Made by a program: the position numbers and the translations under genes
The notes under the pieces: generated by a model
Told to the model about the DNA's origin: nothing
The model's database searches: none
What the model saw: the letters and a program-made list of their open reading frames with translations, nothing else
NCBI GenBank assembly: GCA_905221605.1
Contig: CAJNDS010002746.1
Location: forward strand, 102,889 to 166,888
Source of the DNA: Symbiodinium natans
Lineage: Eukaryota > Sar > Dinophyceae > Suessiales > Symbiodiniaceae
Direction of reading: 5' to 3'
DNA: 64,000 nucleotides
Part shown: in pieces, positions 20,683 through 32,126 of the stretch
Layout: each line of letters opens with the position of its first letter
How positions within the stretch are numbered: the first letter of the stretch is position 1

Positions 20683-21107
20683 CTTTGAAAGAAATTAAGA
20701 AAGGTATGGGTCAAATCTTTCTTGGTATTCTCCCTCTTATCGCTTAAGGGGTGCGGGTTTGGGGCATGCCGGGTTTGGCCTTATTCTGGGATTCTGGGGC
20801 TAGGGCCCGTTTTGAGAACAGATATATACTCCCGAAGCCCAAAACAACTCGCTTCCCCAAGCTACCGAAGCCCTAAACCCCCACACCCTACACCCTTAGC
20901 CCGAAACCCTAGCCCTAAACCCTAAACCCAAAAACTCCAGAAGCCCCTAAACCCAAAACCCCCCACACCCTACACCCTGTTCCCTAAAGCTTAAACCCTC
21001 GCCCTAAACCCCAAACCCCAAAACCCAAACCCCAAAACCCAAACCCTAAACCCTAAACCCCAAACCCCAAACCCTAAACCCTAGCCCTAAACCCCAAACC
21101 CTAGCCC

Positions 21108-21190
21108 CTAACTTTCGCTCCAAAGGGGCCGGAAGGCTGCAGTTTTGCGTAGCATCGCTGCGGCACCAGCAGAAGCTGTATTGTCCTCTT
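21108..21190 (-). CDS. Exon candidate with stop codon (EDNTASAGAAAMLRK)
   Basis: Acceptor CGCCCTCAG, two leading bases, then EDNTASAGAAAMLRKTAAFR and PLWSES, TAG. Could be a C terminus or read on into an intron. Confidence 0.53.
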
Positions 21191-21419
21191 CTGAGGGCGG
21201 TTATAGGGTTTAGGGTTTGGGGTTTAGAGTTTAGGGTTTAGGCTAGGGTAGTTATGTAGTTCTTTGGGCTTGTCGGGTTTGTGGAGGGCTGTAGAGTCGG
21301 AAGTGTTAGGGTTGTAGAGTTTAAGGTCTTAGGGTTGTAGGGTTTAGGGCTTAAGGTTTAGGGTTTAGGGTTTAAAAGGCTCTCAGGGGTTTTGGGACTG
21401 GGTTTTCCTCTTGGACTAC

Positions 21420-21474
21420 CATCGATGAAAGCACATGGACAACGTATACCGAAGCGACTCGACTCCGAAAATTC
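21420..21474 (-). CDS. Exon candidate (EFSESSRFGIRCPCAFID)
   Basis: Acceptor GGGCTCAG|GAA, donor GATG|GTAGTC, 18 codons plus one base. Lies beside the longest telomere array of the window (21545-21780). Confidence 0.58.
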
Positions 21475-21544
21475 CTGAGCCCTCAAACCATTTAAACCCT
21501 AAACCCTAGCCCTCAAACCTAAATCCTAAACCCTAGCCCTAAAC

Positions 21545-21780
21545 CCTAAACCCTAGACCCTAAACCCTAAACCCTAAACCCTAAACCCTAAACCCTAAAC
21601 CCTAAACCCTAAACCCTAAACCCTAAACCCTAAACCCTAAACCCTAAACCCTAAACCCTAAACCCTAAACCCTAAACCCTAAACCCTAAACCCTAAACCC
21701 TAAACCCTAAACCCTAAACCCTAAACCCTAAACCCTAAACCCTAAACCCTAAACCCTAAACCCTAAACCCTAAACCCTAG
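21545..21780. repeat. Longest perfect CCCTAAA array
   Basis: About 33 tandem heptamers, nearly all perfect. Interstitial: unique exon-like sequence follows on both sides. Confidence 0.95.
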
Positions 21781-22032
21781 CCCTAAACCCTAAATCCTAA
21801 ACCGGGGGATCCCAGGAGTCCATGATTGCATACAATTGCGGACGAACATGGCAAACTCAACCAGGCTTAAGGAATTAGGGCTTTAAGGGTTTAGGGCTTT
21901 CAGGTTTAAGGTTGAGGGTTTAGGAATTTAGGGTTTAAGGTTGCGAGGTTTAGGGTTTATGCGGTACGGGGTTGCAGAGTTTAGGGGGTTTACGGACTCA
22001 GGGTTTGGGGAATATAGGTACAAGCAGTTGGC

Positions 22033-22100
22033 CTGGCGGGATCAACTGCTCGGTGACCTCGGTCGCCGATCGCGTTGCCGCGATGTGGTTTGGGGATTTA
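22033..22100 (-). CDS. Exon candidate (HIAATRSATEVTEQLIPP)
   Basis: Open minus frame ending at donor CCAG|GCCAAC (GC). The acceptor side is unclear. Confidence 0.45.
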
Positions 22101-22525
22101 GGGGGTATAGGGCTTAGGGTTCAAGGTCAATGGTTTAGAGTTCAAGGTTTAGGGTGTAGAGCTTATAGGGTGTTTCGGTTGGGGTTGGGGCAGAAGATTT
22201 TATGGCTGATTAGGTGTAGCTGCCACTGCGCCGATCATGCGGTTCTGCCCGCTGGGATTTGGGATTCAGGTATAATCCTAACCCCTAAACCCCAAACCCT
22301 ACACTCTACACCCTAAACCCTAAACCCTAAACCCTAAACCCTAAACCCTAAACCCTAAACCCTAAATTGCGACTTTGTGGAGCTTAAGGCTGAAGAGGGG
22401 GTTTACGATATTCGGGGCACCTTACTGGGGGCCTGTTAGAAAGGAATCCTACTATTTGCTACTATTTAGGGTTTAGGGTTAGGGTTTAGGGTTTAGGGTT
22501 TAGGGTTTAGGGTTTAGGGTTTAGG

Positions 22526-22634
22526 GTTTTGCTTAAGAACCCCAAAAGAATGAAAAAACATAATTTCTATATTACCCTTCTAAGGAAGAATATGTTTCAT
22601 GCTTTTGGGGCATCTTATGGGCTCTTAAGCAATT
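22526..22634. mobile_element. MITE-like hairpin, family H
   Basis: TTTTGCTTAAGAACCCCAAA at left and TTATGGGCTCTTAAGCAATT at right. Confidence 0.65.
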
Positions 22635-22927
22635 GGTCGTTTGGGGTCTGTATTAGGGGTCCCTTGTTTTCGTAAGCCCCCAAGATGGTTCTGGAAGAAA
22701 CGTGAACCAAAAGCCTCCACGAAAACATCGCGGAGACGTGGCGACCCAAACCACTCTTCTGAACCTGCACGCGTTGCTGCTCTGGGACAACATATGAGCT
22801 CCTCAACCACTGCCCTTACCAGCAAAAACCGGACGCTGCTAGGAAGAACTAGCATGTGTTGGAGCGATTTTGAGGGCGTTCGTACCAGGAGGGAGACGAG
22901 ATTGGACCCCCAAACCCTCGAAGCCAA
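22625..22927 (-). CDS. Open frame of 100 codons, probable exon inside
   Basis: One of the longer non-repeat frames. Central stretch VRFLLVRAVVEELICCPRAA and SEEWFGSPRLRDVFVEAFGS. Its left end overlaps a family-B inverted-repeat element (22636-22681), so only the middle is likely coding. Confidence 0.4.
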   Translation of the reverse strand: MASRVWGSNLVSLLVRTPSKSLQHMLVLPSSVRFLLVRAVVEELICCPRAATRAGSEEWFGSPRLRDVFVEAFGSRFFQNHLGGLRKQGTPNTDPKRPIA

Positions 22928-23222
22928 CTCATGAACTTTTCAGCCCCTAAACCCTAAACCCTAAACCCTAAACCCTAAACCCTAAACCCTAAACCCTAAA
23001 CTCTAAACCCCAAGCCCTAAGCCCCAAGACTGCTCCTTAGCCAGGGCTGGGAGGTGCATGAGTAGATACAATAAAGTTGAAATTTAGACACAGTGCTACG
23101 CGTAGGGGTACGAAAGCTTTCACTGGCTGCTCACAACCCGACCTATCTGTACCCAACTACCTTCAAGTACATGTAAATACCCTCAACCCTAAGCCCTAAA
23201 CCCTAAACCTTAAACCCCTAGC

Positions 23223-23297
23223 CATGTGGCAACTCCGAAGTTGTAGGTGTAGCCGCTGTCTGTCCTGGCCACCTCAGTGCCCGCAAATGGACACAGG
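23223..23297 (-). CDS. Exon candidate (TDSGYTYNFGVATW)
   Basis: Frame reads LCPFAGTEVARTDSGYTYNF then GVATWL, open for about 28 codons; an internal AG|G (GGCCAG|GACAG) could be the true acceptor. Confidence 0.48.
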
Positions 23298-23514
23298 AAG
23301 AGTTTAGGGGTAGGGTTTAGGGTTCAGCATCTCCGATCCAAGCATTCACTGAGGTGTTTGGCATCAGCCTACCGTGTTTGGCATCACCCCTCCCTCCCAG
23401 AACCCCTTTTCATCTGAAGCATATATCTTCTCTTTTACCTAACCTATTTGTTTATCACGAACAATTTTTTCTCAACTGGCTCGCAACACAACCATCTATC
23501 ACCAACCCATCCCC

Positions 23515-23870
23515 AAAAAGCTTCAAAAGGCACCCAAGAAAGGAGAAACTCAGGATTTGCCTGCTCCCGCAATGAAAAATGCTGTTTTTTAGTACTGAAA
23601 TCGACGGTTTCGGGGCCCCTCCCTTTTACCCCAAAGCACCACCACAGCCCCAGATAGCTTTCAAAAGCCCTAAAAAGGCTTCAAAAATCCATCCAGAAAG
23701 GGGGAACCCAGGATTTGCCTAGTCCCTCAATGAAAAATGCTGTTTGTTAGTCTTGACATCGACGGTTTCGGGCCCCTTCATGTTAGGCTTCAAAAAGCAC
23801 ACAAAAAAGGGGTGGAACCCAGGATTTGACTACCACACACCCAAAACATCGAATCTCGATGTTCGGGGGG
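23515..23870. repeat. Two to three tandem units, GGATTTGCCT..GACGGTTTCGGG
   Basis: Shared AATGAAAAATGCTGTTT and ATCGACGGTTTCGGG; a diverged relative lies at 26886-27010. Followed by a GGGACA/CCCGGG duplication at 23862-23950. Confidence 0.7.
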
Positions 23871-24810
23871 GCCCCGGGACAATGTCCTGGGGGTGTCCTG
23901 GGCGTCCCGGGGGGCCCCGGGACACCTGTCCTGGGGGTGTCCCGGATGGGGGTCCCTAAACCCTGAACCCTAAACACTAAACCCTGAACCCTAAACCGTA
24001 AATCCTGAATACTAACGGAGAGGCCCAGGCCCCAGAGAAGCTCCTGAACCCTAAATCCTAAATCCTAACTCCTAAATCCTGAATCCTGAATCCTAAATCC
24101 TAAGTCCTAAATCCTAAATCCCAAACCGGGACCACAGCCCCATTAAAGTTTAAATATACATATTTAGGGTTTAGGGTAAATGCCTCTGTGACCCTGAAGG
24201 CTTGACTCCTCTTGGGTTCAATCCCCTAAACCCGTATAAACCCTCTTAAACCCTTTTGAGCCCCTGGAAGCCCTGAGAAGCCTTCATAAGCCCTTCTGAT
24301 TGCCTACAAGCCCTGATAGCCCGTGTCAACCCTTATAAACCCATAGCAGGCCTTACAAGCCCTTCTGAACCCACCCTTATAAGCCCTTCTAATCCCTTAG
24401 AACGCCCTTACAAGCCCATCTCATAAAAACCCTTCCAGGCCCTCATGAACCCTCGTACACCCTCAACACGTAGGGCTTGCACGCGGCTTTAACCTCGCAA
24501 CTCGAACTTGGCTTTTGAGTGGGGAAGTCGGCCTTTAGGGTTTAGGGATACTTGATATCATTTTCCCTTTTAAGCCTTACATGGGGGGGGGGGGGGGGGG
24601 GCTGAAAGGTCCCCCATTCCCGGACTCCCTACGAACAAGTCTGGGTGCGGTTTATGGTACGGCCCTGTAAGGGTTCCATGTTTAGGCCTAGACCTTGACC
24701 GTTTTCATAGGTTTTGGACCCTACTTTGGGGTAATTAGAACATAGTACTTCAAAGCCCAGTGGAAGTGGGGGTGCGAAAGGAACCCTAAACCCTAAACCC
24801 TAAACCGGGC

Positions 24811-24850
24811 CACTTTGTAGTTGGATGATGCCGTGCAAGACGACATGATC
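24811..24850 (-). CDS. Small exon candidate (DHVVLHGIIQLQS)
   Basis: Acceptor CCACTCTCAG|GAT is strong. The 3' end is set only by the telomere tract that follows. Confidence 0.42.
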
Positions 24851-25639
24851 CTGAGAGTGGAGGCCCGCGGCTGTCGGCTTTGTGGGGGCTGCTTCGGGGG
24901 TTTAGGGTTTAGGGTTTAGGGTTTAGGGTTTGCCATGCATAAGGATCACATTCTTGTAAATGTCGGGGCAAGGGACAAACCCGAAACCCAAAACCCTAAA
25001 CTGAACCCTAACCCTAAACCCTAAACCCTAAACCCCAATGCCGTCCACTGCTGGCTCGGCCAGAAATGGCAAAGCTTCGAAGGTCTATTAACGATTTGCC
25101 CCCAAACAGCAGAAGCCTAAACCCCAAACTCTAAACCCAAACCCTAAACGCTAAACCCGAAGCCCTAAACCCTAACCGCTAAACCCCAAACCCCGAACCT
25201 CAGCTGGACTGATCACCAAACTCAACCCGGTTTCGCATTGGGCTGGCTGTCGGCGGGGCGGGGTCCGACCAAACAAAGAACCCTAAACCCTAAACCCTAC
25301 ACCCTAAACCCTAAACCCTAAACAGAGTTATTCAGGCTTTCCCGGAATGATGGAGTTTGGGACAGGAGGTTGCCAGACAAGTGCCAAAAACGCCTCGCCC
25401 GGGATGCCCCTAAACCCTAAACCCTCAACTCGAAACCCGAAACCCGAAGCCCGAAACCCGAAACCCGAAACCCGAAACCCTAAACCCTAAACCCTAAACC
25501 CTAAACTCCCAATCCCCCCCCCCCCCCCCCCCCCACCCAGTTGAGCTTTGTTGAATTTTGTTCGCTTCTCTGCCCGGGGAGCTGAAGCTTGCAGGGCTGG
25601 AGTGGCAGATGAAGCTTCCCAAGGGAGGGAGGAGGGTGT

Positions 25640-25897
25640 TTAGGGTTTAGGGTTTAGGGTTGAGGGTTGAGGGTTTGGCATGCCACGCCAGGGGTGGATC
25701 AGCGCCCTCATCGTCCGGCTACTGGCACGCCTGACCATTTCTTGCAGCAGGACCGAGAAGCTTGAATGTCGATTTCCGTGGATGAACGCGCCCCGGCCTC
25801 CCTCCCCAGCAATCAGTTGTTTAAGGTGGCTGGGGGATCCCGTGTAACAAGGGGTGCTGATTTGCTCCGCAGACCAACCCGAGTGTGCCCAAAACAA
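25640..25897 (-). CDS. Open frame of about 85 codons, possible exon
   Basis: Reads HLKQLIAGEGGRGAFIHGNR and SVLLQEMVRRASSRTMRALI. Overlaps an opposing open frame. The last residues are telomere-repeat translation and not coding. Confidence 0.38.
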   Translation of the reverse strand: MFWAHSGWSAEQISTPCYTGSPSHLKQLIAGEGGRGAFIHGNRHSSFSVLLQEMVRRASSRTMRALIHPWRGMPNPQPSTLNPKP

Positions 25898-25953
25898 AAT
25901 CCTCCGGGAATTTTCAAGACTCTCAACACTCCACCCTTTAGGGTTTAGGGTTG

Positions 25954-26048
25954 GGATCCTTATTAGACAAACAGTCCTTAATAGATGTTATAGTTACCCG
26001 CCCTATTCTAGTCCTATTAAGGACTGTTAGAACAAGGGGGATCCCAAG
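25954..26048. mobile_element. MITE-like hairpin, family A
   Basis: ACAGTCCTTAATAG on the left, ATTAAGGACTGT on the right, within outer GGGATCC / GGATCCCA arms. Confidence 0.7.
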
Positions 26049-27445
26049 TCCCCCCTCTGTATACGCCCGGAAAGCCTCTAAACCCTAAACCCTAAACCCC
26101 ATACCCTAAACCCTAAACCCTAAACCCTAAACCCTAAACCCTAAACCCTAAACCAAAAACCCTAAACCCTAAACCCTAAACCCTAAACCCTAAACCCTAA
26201 ACTGCCGAGAGCGCCGCTGTCCATTTACATGGGCGCTCGAGGCTTCGACCGAGGTTCCCGACCGAGCGTCTCTACAGAACGGTGAGGGAGGGTAAAGCCT
26301 CCCGGTAGACGAGGCCTGCAGTGCCTGGCTACGCCTCAGACCTAGGGCGTAAGCCCTCATATAATGAGGACCCCAAACCTACGACCATTGAGGTCGGCAA
26401 CTACCGCTTAGGGGGGTCTGGGGCCCTGAGCTGGCAGATTGCGGGCCGCCCCCCCTTCTGGGCCGGTTCAGGGGCCTGCACGATATTGCCTTGGAGCCCT
26501 GAACCTGCCTTGAAACCCCTAAAACCCTCCCTGGGACCCTTTGTGGGACTTTGCTGGGACCCCCCTGGACCCTTCTGGGACCCCTGAAACCCCTTTGCCA
26601 ACTTCAAGTAAACCCCCTGAAACCTTTCTGGAACTTTCCCGCCTGGACACCCTGCTGCACCCTCAAAATGTCCCCAAAATTGCTGCATTTCTGGTTTTTT
26701 GTGGCCCCACTGATCGCGACCCCTCCCCCCCAACGCTGGGACCTTCCTGCGACCCTTGTAGCAACCTCCCGAATTCTTCTGGGACCCCCTCCCTGCTTGG
26801 GACTCGCCTGCAATGTTCTGTTTTAGCATCGAAAAGCAGGGGCCGGCCGAGGCCCCCTGCTACCCCCGACCGTTTTTGCTGCCCTTTCAAGCCCGAAAAT
26901 GTGGGTTTTTGGTATTGCCATTGACGGTTTTGGGCACCTTCCATTTTACTTCCAAGAAGCCTACGAGCCACTGACAGGCTCCATGAAGCTCGGGAGACCC
27001 CGCCTTGCTCTTTCTCTGCAAAAAGCAAGAAAGCCCCCCTTGAGGGGGGTTTGGGGGGTGAACCCTAAACCCTAAATGAGAATAGTTTGGGTGGTTGGGG
27101 TGGGACTACATGCTAATGCAAGCGAGCGGCCCGGGTGCTTTTAGCACCAGTGAGCTTCCCTTCTACACACCCTAAACCCTAAACCCTAAACCCTAAACCC
27201 TAAACCCTAAACCCTAAACTGGACCGAGCCGCGGGCGCTGCGATAAGCAGCGGCGAGCGATACCGCGTGGCGACAGGCCCGCGGACGAGCCCGTTGCGCG
27301 CGGTGAGCGCGGCCCACGCCTAGAAGGGTTTAACCCGCGTGCCAGCGTCAGTCTGGCTCCAAAGAGAATTACCCTAAACCTTAGGTTTTTAGTGACCCCG
27401 CACTGGTGCGTCCTCCCCTAAGATTCCAGGGGGGCCCTAGCTCTG

Positions 27446-28020
27446 GACCATTTCTGAGCTTTTTTGGGCTCCTCCCTGAGCCTTTTTGGGCTCCTCCCGG
27501 GCTTTGCCTGGATTATTTGTGAGAGTCGGACTGGGCCATTTTTGGGCAGGCCCGGACCATTTCTGAGCCTATCTAGCCTTTTTGGGCTTCTCCCGGCCAT
27601 TGCTGAGCCTTTCTGTTCTTCCCGGACCATTTCTGAGCCTGTTTGGGCGGAGCCCGGACCATTTCTGAGCCCCGGACCGTTTCCCGGACCATTTTTGCGC
27701 CTTTTTTTTGAGCTCTTCCCGGACCATTTCTGAGCCCTCCCGGACCATTTCTGAGCCTTTTTGAGCTCCTCCCGGATCATTTCTGAGCATTTTTTGACCT
27801 TCGCCCGGACCATTTCTGAGCTTTTTCCCGGACCATTTCTGAGCCTTTTTTGAGCTCTTCCGGACCATTTCTGAGCCATTTCTGAGCTTTTTTGGGTTTA
27901 CCCCACCATCTTATGGACCATTTCTGAGCTTTTTGGGCTTCTGCCGGACCAGTTCTGAGCCTTTTTGGGCCTCCCGGACTGTTTGAGCCTTTTTGGGCTT
28001 CTCCGGATCATTAATAAACC
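27446..28020. repeat. Minisatellite, CCCGGACCATTTCTGAGCC units
   Basis: Roughly 30-base units with variable T/GGGCTCCT spacers, open in three minus frames (QKWSGRAQK-type peptides). Confidence 0.85.
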
Positions 28021-28029
28021 ATTTTTGGG

Positions 28030-28545
28030 CTGTTTTGGGCCCAAGCCCTCCCCAATCGTAGAGATGGTGCAGGACCAAAAACCAAAGGGAGCCCAAGGCA
28101 TAAACCTATGGGTCTTGTAAGCCCCGTATAAGCACCACAACTTGCGAAACACCGGGCAAAAAACGCCGAAACCCGCCAAAAATCTTGTAAGCAAGGTCCA
28201 AGACGTCTTCGGGGCCGCAGAGTGCCACCAGGAAATCCTTTCAGGAAGCCTCCTTTGGCCAGGCCTCCCAAACCCTCCCCAATCGTCTCCCAGGACCAAA
28301 AATCAAAGGGAGCCCAACAGATAAACCTATAAATCTTGTAAGCAGGGTTTCAGGGGGTCCCAGGACAGTCCTTCCAAAACGTCTCCTAAAAGGCCTCCTT
28401 CGGCCAATCCCAGACCCTCCCCAATCGTAGAGAGGGCGCAGGACCAAAAACCAAAGGGAGCCCAAGGCATAAACCTATGGGTCTTGTAAGCCCGGTATAA
28501 GCATCATAATTTGGAAACACCGGGCAAAAAAACCCTAAACCCGCC
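28030..28545. repeat. Three tandem units of about 140-230 bp
   Basis: Each has CCTCCCCAATCGT, CAGGACCAAAAA, CAAAGGGAGCCCAA, ATAAACCTAT and CTTGTAAGC in order; units 1 and 3 are the most alike. Confidence 0.8.
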
Positions 28546-28786
28546 AAAAAAAGCTATGGATCTTGGGAGGACAGAGAGGCCTTCGCGGGGGGCACCCCAG
28601 GATTTGGTCAAAGGCGGCCCGTAGCGCCCCCTCCCACTACTGTACTTACACACGATATTATAAAACCCTAAACCCGCCCAAGGTTGAGATGTGGGTGGGT
28701 GGGTTGGGAGAGCGCGTTGAACCTGGGCGCACACCACAACACACATCCCGCGTGGTGGTGCGCGCGGAACCTTAGCAAACCCTAAA

Positions 28787-28900
28787 CCCTAAACCCTAAA
28801 CCCTAAACCCTAAACCCTAAACCCTAAACCCTAAACCCTAAACCCTAAACCCTAAACCCTAAACCCTAAACCCTAAACCCTAAACCCTAAACCCTAAACC
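28787..28900. repeat. Perfect CCCTAAA array
   Basis: About 16 perfect heptamers abutting the donor of the exon at 28904-28993. Confidence 0.95.
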
Positions 28901-28903
28901 TAC

Positions 28904-28993
28904 CAGCTGGGCGGCGCGAGCCGGTCTTGATCCTCTAAGCCCGTGCCAGTAATCGACACCTGCAGCTGTGATCACTTCAGATTCTACTACCTG
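28904..28993 (-). CDS. Exon candidate, phase 0-0 (VVESEVITAAGVDYWHGLRG)
   Basis: Acceptor GTTCTTCAG, donor CTG|GTAGGT, exactly 30 codons. The donor lies at the very edge of a roughly 110-bp perfect telomere array, so the intron begins with telomere repeats. Among the best-bounded exons here. Confidence 0.68.
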
Positions 28994-29072
28994 CTGAAGA
29001 ACCCTGAAGAACCCCCCCCCCCCCAAAAAAAAGATAAAGAATAGCAATCCTTACATTGCCCCTACATAAGGA

Positions 29073-29147
29073 ATATATATATATATATATATAGATATTA
29101 CTATTATTCTTATTGTTATTATTATTAGGATTATTATTATGGTGCAT
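29073..29147. repeat. TA and TTA microsatellite
   Basis: ATATATATATATATATATAT followed by TATTATTATTATTAGG-like sequence after a C-run/A-run. Confidence 0.85.
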
Positions 29148-29408
29148 TTCTGAAGCAAATGGTAAGAGTTCAGAGTTTAGGGTTTGGGTCCCAGGGTTCA
29201 GGGCTCGAAGGTTGGGGCTCCTCTGTGTCTGGAAGTTAGCAGCACGAAGCCCTCTGAACCCTAAAACCCTAAACCCTAAACCCTAAGCCCTAAACCCTAA
29301 ACCCTAAACCCTAAACCCTAAACACTAAACCCTAAACCCTAACTACCCTAAACCCTAAAGCCCTACCTAAACCCCAAGGTGAAGTGGTGAGGGCTGTGAG
29401 CCTCCTAC

Positions 29409-29450
29409 CAACTCTGAGCTGCAATGGCATGCGTACGAGTGGGCACAAGC
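29409..29450 (-). CDS. Small exon candidate (ACAHSYACHCSSEL)
   Basis: Acceptor TTCCTCCAG|GCT, donor TTG|GTAGGA, exactly 14 codons. Cysteine-rich. Confidence 0.52.
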
Positions 29451-29910
29451 CTGGAGGAATGAAGTTAGGGCGTGGGGTTTAGGGTTTAGGGTTTAGGGTG
29501 TAGGGTGTAGGGTTTAGTGTTTCAGGGCTTGTAAGCCCTCCACCATATTGATACTGCCTTGCTTACTAGGGCGCCAGAAGGAAAAGCCGATCTTGCAGTG
29601 GCTTTGTGCGTTCGTCTGCACTTGTTAAGAGTTGAGATGCAGGCAGAAGTGGTCATCTGCCTATGAACCAGAAATTCAACGGGGGGAGGGGGGCGGGCGG
29701 CACACACCCGCAACAATTAGGTGGCAACGCTTACTTGTGGAAGACATCTTCTTGAATGCCATGTTAGGCTTCAGGTTTAGGGGTCCACTTTTTCGGCGGT
29801 TTAGGGTTTAGGGTTGAGGGTTTAGAGTTTAGGGTTGAGAGTTTAGGGTTTAGGGGTTAGGGTTCGTGTGTTTAGAACGGGTGGACTTTAACGACAAGTC
29901 AGTGGCTAAC

Positions 29911-29937
29911 CGTTGCCAGGATGGCCCTTACAACCGT
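29911..29937 (-). CDS. Micro-exon candidate (TVVRAILAT)
   Basis: Acceptor ATATTTTTCAG, donor ACG|GTTAGC, nine codons. Good splice signals but too short to be sure. Confidence 0.38.
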
Positions 29938-30162
29938 CTGAAAAATATTCTGAGTATGATCTTCTTAAGCCATACCCTAAACCCTAAACCCTAAACCCTA
30001 AACCCTAAACCCTAAACCCTAAACCCTAAACCCTAAACCCTAAACCCTAAACCCTAATTAAACCCTAAACCCTAATTAAACCCTAAACCCAAAACCCTAA
30101 ACCGCCCCCCCAAAGTTTAAGGGGAGGGGGGTTCAGGGAGCCCAAAAACCGATTAGAGAACT

Positions 30163-30284
30163 TACTTGGAGGTTCATGGGTACTTACAACTCCAATGGCA
30201 ACGTTACTTCTAGCCCCTCCCCAAGTCCCCTAAGTAGGTTTTAGGTACAGTTGGGGTTAGAAGCACCCATGCACCTCCAAGTAG
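30163..30284. mobile_element. MITE-like hairpin, family C
   Basis: Left end ACTTGGAGGTTCATGGGTAC, right end GCACCCATGCACCTCCAAGT; inverted. Inner AAGTCCCCTAAGTAGGTTTT recurs in other copies. Confidence 0.75.
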
Positions 30285-30440
30285 GGAAGGCTTAAGCAAT
30301 CTGGCGGGTTGGGGGGGGGGGGGGGAACCCTAAACCCTGAACCCTAGACCATAAACCCTAAACCATAAACCCTAAACCCTAAATCCGAAACCCTAAACCC
30401 TGAACCCTGAACCCTAAACCCTGGGTTTAGGGTTTCAAAT

Positions 30441-30544
30441 TTAGGTCCCTTGAAGGGCTTGTGCGATGTCTCCAGCCTGCAACTCGCTGTCCATGGCGAT
30501 GCTTGTTTCATGCTGCTGGTAGGGCCCGATGTACACAAGCACAC
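30441..30544 (-). CDS. Exon candidate (VLVYIGPYQQHETSIAMDSE)
   Basis: After CCGGAG two bases precede VLVYIGPYQQHETSIAMDSE and LQAGDIAQALQG, then TAA at 30441-30443 or an earlier donor at CAAG. Overlapping frame MCNCIRCNAPEV is also open. Confidence 0.55.
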
Positions 30545-30682
30545 CTCCGGAGCATTACAGCGGATGCAGTTGCACACATGCTCGCAAGCTTCTGCCTTAA
30601 GAGCTCCCTAAACCCTAAACCCTAAACTCTAAACCCTGCTAAACCCTGAACCCTGAACCCTGAACCCTGAACCCTGAACCCC

Positions 30683-30802
30683 GGTTGCCGCTTGCTATCC
30701 TTTCTTCAACTCTGGGGCAGGTGGGGTAGAACAAAAAAAGTCCAGCAGCGCCGTCCCTTGAGGGTACCCGAGGCATGGCAAGTTCTCCTTGATGGCCACA
30801 CA
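30683..30802 (-). CDS. Exon candidate (GHQGELAMPRVPSRDG)
   Basis: Acceptor GAGAACAG. Frame reads CGHQGELAMPRVPSRDGAAG then LFLFYPTCPRVEERIASGN. About 40 codons open up to a telomere-like tract. Confidence 0.53.
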
Positions 30803-30885
30803 CTGTTCTCACCCAACCCTGAACCCTAAACCCTAAACCCTAAACCCTAAAAATCCTGAACCCTAAACCCTAAACCCTAAACAGC

Positions 30886-30964
30886 AAGTTCGGAGGGCCG
30901 AGAATCCTGACCCCTGGACCCTTAAATTCAAAAGACGCCACGCCCGAAGCGCAACTCTCAACTT
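30886..30964 (-). CDS. Exon candidate (VESCASGVASFEFKGPGVRI)
   Basis: Acceptor TTGGTTTTAG, then VESCASGVASFEFKGPGVRI and LGPPNLL up to the telomere tract. Beta-strand-like pattern. Confidence 0.53.
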
Positions 30965-31114
30965 CTAAAACCAAACGTGTAGGGTTTAGGGTTTAGGGTT
31001 TAGGGTTTAGGGTTCAGGGTTCAGGATTTAGGGTTTAGGGTTCAGGGTTTGTGCAGGGACCCTTTCAAGTTCCACTGGGTACTCATATATTCGAGCTGCA
31101 TGCATATGGAGGTT

Positions 31115-31213
31115 GACGAAAATAAGGGACCCCCAACAATAGACTCCCAAATAGTAGAATCCCCTTTATCACAAGGACCCCAAGAAGGTACGCCCCATTT
31201 CGGAAAATCCCAT
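31115..31213. mobile_element. MITE-like element, family B, inverted orientation
   Basis: AATAAGGGACCCCCAACAAT, AAATAGTAGAATCCCC, AAGGACCCCAAGAAGGTAC and TTTCGGAAAATCCC. Confidence 0.6.
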
Positions 31214-31571
31214 ATGGGCCGAAAAAAGGCTCTTTTTGCTAGGTTTAGGGTTTAGGGTTTGGGGTTGGGGGTTTAGGGTTCGGGTTTAGAAGTGTGTGGC
31301 CTCCTCTGTATTGCATACCTACAGCGGTTCAGCTCAGAGACGTGACACCTGAAGTGTTTGCTTGTTTGCTTGAGGAGACATAGATGCCATAAACCCTAAA
31401 CCCTAAACCCTAAACCCTAAAGCCCGAAGCCTGAAGCCGGAACCCTAAACCCTAAGCCCTAAACCCTAAACCTCGAAACTGCAAGGCCAGGGCAAATGCT
31501 GCAGACTGAGAGGGTTCAGGGTTTAGGGCTTATAATAATTATAAACCCGAAACCCCTTAAGGGCTCATGGC

Positions 31572-31613
31572 CTGCTTTCACCACGTAGTCTTCCAGGGTC
31601 TCGCAGGTTCGTC
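31572..31613 (-). CDS. Small exon candidate (RTCETLEDYVVKA)
   Basis: Acceptor CTGAGAAG|G, donor GCAG|GCCATG (GC). Thirteen codons with partial codons at both ends. Confidence 0.52.
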
Positions 31614-31859
31614 CTTCTCAGGGATTAGGGTCTGGGTCTCGGCCCGGGAAAAAACTACACTCAAACCCCAAACCCTGAACCTGTAGTTTAGTGTCCAAAC
31701 CCTTTTCGCATCTGGACGCTGTGAACCCTGGGATCTATAACTGTAATCTCGAAGCCCTTTAGCGCTCATAAGCTCTTAACCCTACAAATCCTCAACCTTG
31801 AGCCCGGAACCCGAAACCCTAGATTTGTGCCCGAACTCCAAAACCCTAGCAGACATATG

Positions 31860-31965
31860 GAGGGGTTACGACATTGGGGGTACCTTATTGGGCTCCATAT
31901 TTTCAGGGGATCCGAAAATGAGGGGGTCTAATCTAGGGGTCCTTTATTCTCTAAGCCCCCATATA
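31860..31965. mobile_element. MITE-like element, family B
   Basis: GGTTACGACATTGGGGGTAC then TTATTGGGCTCC and TAGGGGTCCTTTATTC; same order as other copies. Confidence 0.6.
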
Positions 31966-32040
31966 GCCTAAACCCTAGCTGCCCTAAACACTAAACCCTA
32001 AACCCTAAACCCTAAACCCTAAACCCTAAACCCTAAACCC

Positions 32041-32126
32041 TGACGTGTAGAGGAGGAGGGGGAGCCTCCGACTTCTCTCTTGCACCAGCACATGTCATAG
32101 AGCCCAGCTCCAGCTGCAGACATCGC
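32041..32126 (-). CDS. Exon candidate (AMSAAGAGLYDMCWCKREVG)
   Basis: Acceptor GCACGCAAG|GCG. Frame open to the telomere tract at 32040. Ser-rich end GSPSSSTR. Confidence 0.48.

Noticed and set aside
21545-21780. CRISPR-like repeat array
   Set aside because: Uninterrupted heptamer array with no spacers.
27418-27879. 153-codon minus frame
   Set aside because: Minisatellite read in several frames with the same peptide; no sign of selection for one frame.
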